Virus record (IMG/VR): IMGVR_UViG_3300045538_000210
Location: 1 to 20,062 of that record
Source: a virus
DNA: 20,062 nucleotides
Direction: 5' to 3' (one strand)
Below, piece by piece: positions 1 to 5,607 of the stretch. The position numbers and the translations under genes are program-made. A model generated the notes under the pieces. It saw only the letters and a program-made list of their open reading frames with translations, did not search any database and was not told the origin of the DNA. Position 1 is the stretch's first letter; every line of letters begins with the position of its first letter.

Positions 1-881
1 TAAAGTCTTTTATTGATCAAAAAATGATGCTTCGTGTAGAAGACAACGGTGAATCTATTGTTGTTCCGGTAATATATGCAAATTCAGAAAAATGGGCATC
101 TATACAAAAAGACGGTTTCTTGAAAGATAAAAAAGGAAAGACAATAATACCTTTGATAACTTTTAGAAGATCTAATGTTGCTATAAAGCAAGAAATGCGT
201 AGAAACAAAGTTGCAACAACAAAACAACTTTATTATGTAATGCAACACAGATATAACAGAATGAAACCGTATGATAGATTCACGACTCAATATGAAAGAA
301 AACCGTCATATGAGTATTATTTAACTCCTATGCCAGATTTTGTTGATATTACGTATGACTTTATAGTTTGGTGCGAATATCAAAATCAACTAAACCATAT
401 TCTCGAACAATTCGTTCATTTCAATGGACAGGCATTTGGTGATAAGAACTATTACAAATTCTCAACATACATGGATTCAATGGGCATAGAAGATAATAAT
501 ACAACCGGTCAAGACCGTGTTGTTCGTTCTTCATTTCAATTAACAGTTCATGGTTATCTGATACCAAAAGATGTTGGTGCAGATACAACAACAAAAAGAG
601 TTATTAGTGCAAATAAAATCAGATTTGTTTCTGAAATGTTCGGTGATATTAACTCCATGATGGATCCAGACAATGTAAATTACTATGGAACAACCAATGA
701 GTTAAATGCTAGATTGAGAGGTGCAGGCCAAGCGGATGCAGAACGGGGTAGATTTGGAAACGGAAATGACGATGGTTCCGATGCACTTGCTGCATTTAGA
801 CGTAGAGTTGCACAAATGGTGGATATATCTCTATCTAGATCAGCAGATGTTTATACATTTGAAGTAGATGAAACCGATTAA
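1..881 (+). CDS. Tail terminator / sheath stabiliser, T4 gp15-like (5' end outside window)
   Basis: Probable neck protein that caps the head-proximal end of the tail tube and sheath and docks the tail to the head. The reading frame is open back to the window edge (codons from position 3), and the residues before ATG 24 still look like gp15 (the segment before the VPVIYA motif). ATG 24 is therefore probably internal and the gene starts upstream. Counting from ATG 24, residues 13-20 (IVVPVIYA), the 'IIPLITF' strand near 40, the 'ITYDFIVWCEYQNQLNHILEQF' region near 108 and 'SSFQLTVHGYLIP' near 170 follow the order seen in T4 gp15 (272 residues). The C-terminal 70 residues are polar and Gly/Asp-rich and I do not recognise them. 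Identification rests on remembered family patterns and on its place before sheath and tube genes. It could be another neck protein, but the gp15 match is fairly specific. Confidence 0.72.
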   Translation, partial: KSFIDQKMMLRVEDNGESIVVPVIYANSEKWASIQKDGFLKDKKGKTIIPLITFRRSNVAIKQEMRRNKVATTKQLYYVMQHRYNRMKPYDRFTTQYERKPSYEYYLTPMPDFVDITYDFIVWCEYQNQLNHILEQFVHFNGQAFGDKNYYKFSTYMDSMGIEDNNTTGQDRVVRSSFQLTVHGYLIPKDVGADTTTKRVISANKIRFVSEMFGDINSMMDPDNVNYYGTTNELNARLRGAGQADAERGRFGNGNDDGSDALAAFRRRVAQMVDISLSRSADVYTFEVDETD

Positions 882-905
882 AAATACATTTACAAGTTTT
901 ACAAA

Positions 906-917
906 CATATTTATATG
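906..917 (+). promoter_or_regulatory. Late-promoter-like motif, copy 1
   Basis: CATATTTATATG lies between the gp15-like gene and the small coiled-coil gene, 36 bases before ATG 951 (measured from the last T of TATTTAT). It is one of seven intergenic copies of ATATTTAT. The opposite strand reads TATAAATA, the T4 late core. Promoter function and direction are inferred. Confidence 0.5.
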
Positions 918-950
918 TGTTATATTTTACAATTTTAAGTGAGGTTTTAT

Positions 951-1250
951 ATGGCAGAGAATGCTGAAAATACAGTTACAGAAAAAGAATTTGAGCAGGA
1001 AGACATTGATACCGTAAAATCATTACAATCCGGTTATGCAAGAACAACTGCACAAATTGGTCAAGTGGAAATAGAGTTACATCTTTTGAATAAAAGATTA
1101 GAACAAATGAAAGAATTGAGAGAAAGATTGTTTGCCGAATATGTAGGTTTACAAGATAAAGAATCCGAACTAGTAAAAACATTAAATGAAAAATATGGAG
1201 ATGGAGTTTTGGATTTGGATTCTGGTAAATTTATTGCGTCGAAAACATAA
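951..1250 (+). CDS. Small coiled-coil protein of unknown function
   Basis: This 99-residue protein is acidic at the N-terminus and mostly helical. Residues about 20-85 show leucine-spaced heptads (QVEIELHLLNKRLEQMKELRERL and on) typical of a coiled coil. It has no signal peptide or membrane segment. I chose ATG 951 over the in-frame GTG 939 because GTGAGG (939-944) is the ribosome-binding site for ATG 951 with a 6-base spacer. The gene lies between the tail terminator and the sheath with its own promoter-like motif, so it is a late gene. It may be a minor virion protein or an assembly factor; I do not recognise a named family. Confidence 0.8.
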   Translation: MAENAENTVTEKEFEQEDIDTVKSLQSGYARTTAQIGQVEIELHLLNKRLEQMKELRERLFAEYVGLQDKESELVKTLNEKYGDGVLDLDSGKFIASKT

Positions 1251-1266
1251 TTTGGATTTTTTGTTT

Positions 1267-1278
1267 CATATTTATATG
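1267..1278 (+). promoter_or_regulatory. Late-promoter-like motif, copy 2 (sheath)
   Basis: CATATTTATATG is identical to copy 1 over 12 bases and lies 38 bases before the sheath GTG. The dodecamer is a near palindrome (CATAT-TT-ATATG), so the strand cannot be settled from this copy alone. Confidence 0.5.
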
Positions 1279-1313
1279 CAGAAATTCATTCTATAATTTT
1301 ATGGAGATAATAA

Positions 1314-3752
1314 GTGGCTAATGAAAGAATTGTAAGTCCTGGAGTGTTTACCAATGAAATGGACCTCTCATTCCTCCCACAAGGAATTGGAAACATTGGT
1401 GCGGCTCTCATTGGACCAACGCTAAAGGGACCTGCATTCGTCCCGACTGTGGTTAATGGTTTTGGTGATTTCACAACACATTTCGGTAATACATACGAAC
1501 ATTCATACTTACCATATACAGCAAAAAATTATCTTAATAATGCTGGTAGTGCAACGATAGTTCGTGTTCTTGGATCTGGTGGATATTCACTAAAACATCC
1601 TGTTGCTGTTGTTGCAACTGGCTCGTGGGGTAAGAAGTTAATTTCATTCTTACATCCAACATTTGTTGTAACTAATTCAGATGCAACATCTTTGTTTGAA
1701 AAAACAACAATTTCTTCAAACAATAGCGGAAGTTTTGTTTTAACACTATCTGGTTCATTCACAACCGATGTATCAACATTTACAAATGCAAGTGATGAAA
1801 ACGGAACATCATACAGTTCATCTATAAATCCAGAATCTTCTGCATTTATTGGTGATTTGTATGGCTATAATCCTTATGGAACTCATGCTGTTTACAATTA
1901 TGTAAACTTTAAGAAAGAAGCTTCTGCTTCACTTGCAGCCGATGCAGCCACTAGTATATTGATTGAAACTGGTTCCGCTGGTTCTCCTTGGGACTTTACA
2001 GATGACTATATGGCCGCTTATACACCTTGGATAACATCACAAAAAATTGGTGCAACTAAAATAGATTTGTTTAAGTTTCACACAATTTCTCATGGTATTC
2101 ATTCAAATTATGAAGTAAAAGTTGGTATCGCAAACATTCGTCCTGCTGGAACAATCGCAGGTTCTGAATACGGTGATTTCGATGTTGTTGTTAGATTTGT
2201 TGATCAATCTAAACTTCCACAAACACCGTTTACTTATGAAGATGAAGATTTGCGTCCAAATGTGATAGAATCATTTAAGTGTAATCTTGATCCAAATTCA
2301 CCTAAATTTATTTCACGTGTAATTGGTGATAGATATATCACAATTACAGATGAGGGTAAAGTTGTTGTAAATGGTGATTATTCTAATAAATCAAAATATA
2401 TTCGTGTTGAAGTAACAGAAGCTGTAACAAACGGTGGTGTATCTCCAAATCTCGTTCCTTTTGGATTCCGTGCTTTGAAATCACCAATACCAAAAGACTT
2501 TACACAACCTCCTGCCGCTTCATTCGTTAGTGATCAAGTAGCCGGTGGTGCTTACAACAGACGAGTATATTGGGGATTCAATTATGATTTTGGTAACACA
2601 GATAACTTTAATTATTTGCGTCCATTACCTATAACTGCAAATCAAACAACTGGATCTAATTCAGATTTCTACTTGGGTGATTATCAACAAAATCCTGGTG
2701 CAAGTTTTCCATCAAGTGCTGTTGCTTACAGTTCATCTATTGATTTGTCTACAAATACTGCACTTGATTCTCGTAAATTCATGATCCCGATGCAAGGTGG
2801 ATTTGATGGCCATAAACCAAATCTTCAAAAGAAATTGGGAACATACATTGAAGCTGGAAACACACAAGGATTTGATATATCAAACTCAACTGCAGATGGA
2901 TATACTTCTTACAAAAAGGCACTTGATACAATTTCAAATGCTGACGAATTTGATATTAACATGATTGTAACACCTGGTGTTCTTCATTCATTACATTCTG
3001 CCATAACAACTTATGCTAAGGATGTATGTGAGGATCGCGGTGATGCTTTCTATGTAATGGATTCAGTCGGAATAAATGATAACATCGCAACTGCAGTTGC
3101 AACAACAGAAGGATTTGACAGTAATTATGCTGCCACATATTATCCTTGGGTTAAGATTCTTGATTTCGATAGAAACAAACCTATTTGGGTTCCACCATCT
3201 GTTGTTCTTCCTGGCGTTATCGCGTTCAATGACCGTGTTGCAGCCGAATGGTTTGCTCCTGCTGGTTTGAATCGTGGCGGTCTTACAGAGGTGGTCGAAG
3301 TTAAATCTCGTCTAACTCATGCAGAAAGAGATACACTTTATGAAGCTCGTATCAATCCTATTGCAGTATTCCCATCAACAGGAGTATGTGTATGGGGTCA
3401 AAAGACACTTCAAGGTCGTCCATCTGCTCTTGACCGTATCAATGTTCGCCGTCTCTTGATTGCTGCTAAGAAGTTTATTGCTTCTTCCACAAGATACCTT
3501 GTGTTTGAACAAAACACTTCACAGACACGCTCAAGATTCTTGAACATCGTAACTCCTTACTTGGAGTCAATTCAACAACGTCAAGGTTTATATGCTTTCC
3601 GTGTTATCATGGATGAAAGTAACAATACACCAGATATAATCGACCGCAACATCTTATACGGCCAGTTGTTCTTACAACCTGCCAAGACTGCTGAATTTAT
3701 CATTCTTGATTTCAACATTCAGTCTACTGGTGCTGCTTTTCCTGGTGCTTAA
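1314..3752 (+). CDS. Tail sheath protein, T4 gp18-like
   Basis: Contractile sheath subunit that polymerises around the tail tube and shortens on infection. It has 812 residues against 659 for T4 gp18. The N-terminal part (residues 3-90, beginning ERIVSPGVFTNE and holding 'IGAALIGPTLKGPAFVPT') is the usual sheath start. The conserved C-terminal domain runs from about 600 to 805, with 'YYPWVKILD', 'WVPPSVVLPGVIAFND', 'NRGGL', 'LYEARINPIAVFPSTGVCVWGQKTLQ', 'RINVRRLLI' and a final beta strand 'AEFIILDFNIQ'. The middle (about 95-500) is poorly conserved Ser/Thr/Asn-rich beta sequence and accounts for the extra length, probably as domains on the outer face. Start is GTG 1314 with GGAG at 1303-1306 (7-base spacer). 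Arg codons in the conserved half are mostly CGT/CGC, unlike the AGA-rich neighbours, as expected for a very highly expressed protein. Confidence 0.97.
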   Translation: MANERIVSPGVFTNEMDLSFLPQGIGNIGAALIGPTLKGPAFVPTVVNGFGDFTTHFGNTYEHSYLPYTAKNYLNNAGSATIVRVLGSGGYSLKHPVAVVATGSWGKKLISFLHPTFVVTNSDATSLFEKTTISSNNSGSFVLTLSGSFTTDVSTFTNASDENGTSYSSSINPESSAFIGDLYGYNPYGTHAVYNYVNFKKEASASLAADAATSILIETGSAGSPWDFTDDYMAAYTPWITSQKIGATKIDLFKFHTISHGIHSNYEVKVGIANIRPAGTIAGSEYGDFDVVVRFVDQSKLPQTPFTYEDEDLRPNVIESFKCNLDPNSPKFISRVIGDRYITITDEGKVVVNGDYSNKSKYIRVEVTEAVTNGGVSPNLVPFGFRALKSPIPKDFTQPPAASFVSDQVAGGAYNRRVYWGFNYDFGNTDNFNYLRPLPITANQTTGSNSDFYLGDYQQNPGASFPSSAVAYSSSIDLSTNTALDSRKFMIPMQGGFDGHKPNLQKKLGTYIEAGNTQGFDISNSTADGYTSYKKALDTISNADEFDINMIVTPGVLHSLHSAITTYAKDVCEDRGDAFYVMDSVGINDNIATAVATTEGFDSNYAATYYPWVKILDFDRNKPIWVPPSVVLPGVIAFNDRVAAEWFAPAGLNRGGLTEVVEVKSRLTHAERDTLYEARINPIAVFPSTGVCVWGQKTLQGRPSALDRINVRRLLIAAKKFIASSTRYLVFEQNTSQTRSRFLNIVTPYLESIQQRQGLYAFRVIMDESNNTPDIIDRNILYGQLFLQPAKTAEFIILDFNIQSTGAAFPGA

Positions 3753-3760
3753 TTGATATG

Positions 3761-3796
3761 AGTGGGGAGATGAAATATGCTCCCCATTATTTTTTC
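3761..3796 (+). terminator. Intrinsic terminator after the sheath gene
   Basis: The arms AGTGGGGAG (3761-3769) and CTCCCCATT (3780-3788) pair over 9 bp with one G-U, around a 10-base loop. Six T follow at 3790-3795. It lies 8 bases past the sheath stop codon, so it would limit read-through from the sheath into the tube gene, which has its own promoter-like motif. Confidence 0.8.
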
Positions 3797-3802
3797 AAAG
3801 TT

Positions 3803-3815
3803 CTATATTTATTTA
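3803..3815 (+). promoter_or_regulatory. Late-promoter-like motif, copy 3 (tail tube)
   Basis: CTATATTTATTTA sits just after the sheath terminator and 31 bases before ATG 3844. It keeps the ATATTTAT core but loses the ATATG right half, so it is less palindromic than copies 1 and 2. Function is inferred. Confidence 0.45.
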
Positions 3816-3843
3816 AGAAGATATTTTTAATTTGGAGATATAA

Positions 3844-4332
3844 ATGGCTGAATTACTCGATCCCAATGAAATTTTTTTCACACCGTTTGAGCCAAAATTA
3901 CAGAACCGATTTATTATGTATATTGAGGGAGTTCCTGCATATTTGGTAAAAGGTGCTGGTAGACCAAACATCAGTTTCAATCCAATCACACTTGACCACA
4001 TCAACGTCAAACGTAAAGTAAAGGGAAAGGGTGAATGGCAAGATATTACAATCAAATTGTATGATCCTATCGTGCCCTCCGCTGCTCAGGCAACAATGGA
4101 ATGGGTGCGTCTTTCACACGAATCTGTAACAGGTCGTGATGGTTATTCTGACTTCTATAAGAAGGATATAACACTTCATGTTCTCGGTCCTGTTGGTGAT
4201 AAAGTTGAAGAATGGACACTTAAAGGTGCTTTCATTACTGCAACAACATTCGGTGAAATGGATTGGGCAAATGATGCGTTTGTTGAGATTTCTCTCACAC
4301 TCGCGTATGATTATGCTATCCTCCAATACTGA
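3844..4332 (+). CDS. Tail tube protein, T4 gp19-like
   Basis: Forms the hexameric rings of the inner tail tube through which DNA passes. Its 162 residues match T4 gp19 (163). Seen in the sequence: the N-terminal 'LQNRFIMYIEGVPAYLVKGAGRP' strand-turn-strand, the central 'INVKRKVKGKGEWQDITIKLYDP', a helix around 'ATMEWVRLSHE', and the C-terminal beta strands '...WTLKGAFITATTFGEMDWANDAFVEISLTLAYDYAIL', which is the usual end of the T4 gp19 tube family. ATG 3844 is preceded by TTTGGAG (GGAG 3834-3837, 6-base spacer). The gene lies directly downstream of the sheath, the standard order in contractile tails, and is bracketed by two terminators with its own promoter-like motif. Arg codons favour CGT, as in the sheath gene. 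Confidence 0.95.
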   Translation: MAELLDPNEIFFTPFEPKLQNRFIMYIEGVPAYLVKGAGRPNISFNPITLDHINVKRKVKGKGEWQDITIKLYDPIVPSAAQATMEWVRLSHESVTGRDGYSDFYKKDITLHVLGPVGDKVEEWTLKGAFITATTFGEMDWANDAFVEISLTLAYDYAILQY

Positions 4333-4365
4333 TTTTATTATCATATTGAAATTGAAATGAAAAAC

Positions 4366-4403
4366 GGGTATACTGATTTTTTTCGGTATACCCATATTTA
4401 TTT
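4366..4403 (+). terminator. Hairpin / likely terminator after the tube gene
   Basis: GGGTATACTGA (4366-4376) pairs with TCGGTATACCC (4383-4393) over 11 bp with one G-T, around a loop of six T. A T-rich stretch (ATATTTATTT, 4394-4403) follows. The late-promoter-like motif begins at the last base of the stem, so terminator and motif are fused. The tract is interrupted by A, so termination may be partial. Confidence 0.65.
4393..4403 (+). promoter_or_regulatory. Late-promoter-like motif, copy 4 (chaperone)
   Basis: CATATTTATTT abuts the 3' arm of the post-tube hairpin and lies 50 bases before ATG 4452, the longest spacing of the seven copies. Promoter role is inferred from its recurrence. Confidence 0.45.
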
Positions 4404-4451
4404 GTGTATATTAAAACGTTTTATTACAAACATTGTTATAGGATTTAAGTT

Positions 4452-5318
4452 ATGACAAAAATTCCAACCGGTTACAATGTAGCCAATGAAGAAACAGTTT
4501 CAGATGCCGATATTAAGGCACAACTTCTTGCAGAACATAAACAAACTTCTGTTAAAAAAACAAACTTTCCAACAGAGATAATACCTTTGCCATCAAAAGG
4601 ATTGTTTTATCCAGAAGGACATCCACTTGCCGAAGGTGTTATTGAAATGAAATATATGACTGCAAAAGAAGAAGATATTTTAACATCACAAAACCTCATT
4701 AAACAAGGTGTAGTTTTAGATAAATTGTTTGAGTCTTTGATTGTTACACCAATCAACTACCATGATTTATATGTTGGTGATAAAAATGCAATTATGGTTG
4801 CCGCTAGAATTTTAGGATATGGAAAAGATTATACCGTTCAGGTTGACGATCCATTTTCGCCGGGTAATAAACAACAAGTTACAATAGATTTAACTGAAAT
4901 TGAGCACAAGGAGGTCGATTACAGCCCATTTCAGAACAGAGCAACCGAATTTGATTTTGAATTGCCGGTATCAAAAAGAACCGTTACATTTAGATTTATG
5001 ACTCATGGATTAGAAAAACAAATACAGAGTGAAATAAAATCTATGAACAAAACTATGGTAAAAACTGGAGTTGATAAGGAACTAACAACAAGACTCAAAC
5101 ATATTATCACATCTATTGATGGTGAAACAGGAAGAGCTGCTATAAATAGTTTTGTTGATAATGAACTATTTGCTGCAGATTCAAGGGCATTGAGGTCATA
5201 CATGAAAGAAATCTCACCCGATCTAGATATGACTTTTACATTTGTTTCCGATTTAACAGGTGAGGTAAAGGAGATTGATATACCTATTGAGGTATCATTT
5301 TTTTGGCCTGGCACCTGA
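4452..5318 (+). CDS. Tail assembly chaperone / baseplate hub assembly protein, T4 gp26-like
   Basis: Probable assembly factor that keeps the tape measure soluble and helps start tube growth. In T4 the family is called baseplate hub protein gp26 (208 residues; this protein has 288). Family-like features are 'EIIPLPSKGLFYPEGHPLAEGVIEMKYMTAKEEDILTS' (residues about 43-80), a conserved 'LxSKGLFY' followed by the 'MTAKEEDIL' helix, then a helical core. It lies exactly between the tube and the tape measure genes, where contractile and long-tailed phages keep their chaperone genes. ATG 4452 has AGGA at 4440-4443 (8-base spacer). The last codons, TCA TTT TTT TGG, contain a T7 run inside the overlap with the next frame, so a fraction of ribosomes may change frame and make a longer fusion protein (see the site at 5298-5304). 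The gp26 assignment comes from remembered motifs plus position. Confidence 0.78.
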   Translation: MTKIPTGYNVANEETVSDADIKAQLLAEHKQTSVKKTNFPTEIIPLPSKGLFYPEGHPLAEGVIEMKYMTAKEEDILTSQNLIKQGVVLDKLFESLIVTPINYHDLYVGDKNAIMVAARILGYGKDYTVQVDDPFSPGNKQQVTIDLTEIEHKEVDYSPFQNRATEFDFELPVSKRTVTFRFMTHGLEKQIQSEIKSMNKTMVKTGVDKELTTRLKHIITSIDGETGRAAINSFVDNELFAADSRALRSYMKEISPDLDMTFTFVSDLTGEVKEIDIPIEVSFFWPGT

Positions 5319-5541
5319 TTATAGATTAGGACTACATGAAGAAATTTTTTCTTTGTGTTATTATGGAAAAGGTGGATTTACTTGGAATGAAGTTTACAAT
5401 CTTCCGATTCATTTGAGAAGATTTTACATAAATCAAGTAAAAAAGGCATTGGATGAAAAGAATAAAGCAGAACACGCAGAGGTATCGAAACAAAAAGTAA
5501 GTATGCCTACCTTTACTAAACCACCAATGCCAAGACGATAA
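5275..5541 (+). CDS. gp51-like C-terminal extension of the chaperone, probably reached by frameshift
   Basis: This frame is open from 5269 (TAA at 5266-5268) to TAA 5539-5541 and overlaps the end of the gp26-like gene. It encodes GLAPDYRLGLHEEIFSL, then 'YYGKGGFTWNEVYNLPIHLRRFYINQVKKAL' and a charged tail. The pattern (a YGK..F turn, then a 'LP.HLR.FY' helix and a Lys-rich end) resembles T4 gp51-type hub assembly proteins as I remember them. There is no ATG before the conserved part. Only TTG 5275 and TTG 5287 are available, and AAAGGAG at 5267-5273 is too close to the first and about 13 bases from the second. A +1 or -2 slip on the T7 run is the better explanation: it would attach about 79 residues from this frame to about 284 of the upstream protein, like G/GT of lambda. 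Independent initiation by re-start is the alternative. The gene itself is likely real because the frame is conserved-looking and coding in composition. Confidence 0.7.
   Translation: MIYLLRYHFFGLAPDYRLGLHEEIFSLCYYGKGGFTWNEVYNLPIHLRRFYINQVKKALDEKNKAEHAEVSKQKVSMPTFTKPPMPRR
5298..5304 (+). other. Candidate programmed frameshift site (T7 run)
   Basis: Seven T read as TTT TTT T in the upstream frame (codons TCA TTT TTT TGG). Phe-tRNA on TTT 5301-5303 can re-pair perfectly after a +1 move (5302-5304) or a -2 move (5299-5301), and both lead into the gp51-like frame at GGC 5305. A -1 slip meets TAG at 5327-5329 after seven more codons past the run. The site lies inside the 50-base window where both frames are open. 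Confidence 0.55.
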
Positions 5542-5546
5542 TTTTG

Positions 5547-5587
5547 CGGTTTACATATTTATATGATATGTAAACCGTTTTTATTTT
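5547..5587 (+). terminator. Intrinsic terminator between chaperone and tape measure genes
   Basis: CGGTTTACATAT (5547-5558) and ATATGTAAACCG (5566-5577) form a perfect 12-bp stem with a 7-base loop. TTTTT, A, TTTT follow (5578-5587). It lies 6 bases after the gp51-like stop codon. The late-promoter-like motif is wholly contained in the hairpin. Confidence 0.82.
5554..5565 (+). promoter_or_regulatory. Late-promoter-like motif, copy 5 (tape measure)
   Basis: CATATTTATATG, identical to copies 1 and 2, forms part of the 5' arm and the loop of the terminator hairpin and lies 45 bases before GTG 5608. A transcript started just downstream of the motif would include only the 3' arm of the hairpin. 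Confidence 0.45.
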
Positions 5588-5607
5588 ATGAGTATTCGTA
5601 GAAACAA

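Noticed and set aside
24-26. ATG as the start of the first gene
   Set aside because: The frame is open upstream to the window edge and those residues still fit a gp15-like protein, so this Met is probably internal.
939-950. GTG 939 as the start of the small coiled-coil gene
   Set aside because: GTGAGG here serves as the ribosome-binding site for ATG 951 with ideal spacing.
1292-1297. TATAAT as a host-type -10 box before the sheath gene
   Set aside because: No -35 box is seen at 16-18 bases, and such hexamers are frequent in AT-rich gaps.
3758-3949. Plus-strand ORF spanning the gap before the tube gene
   Set aside because: It contains the sheath terminator and overlaps the start of the tube gene in another frame; its composition is not protein-like.
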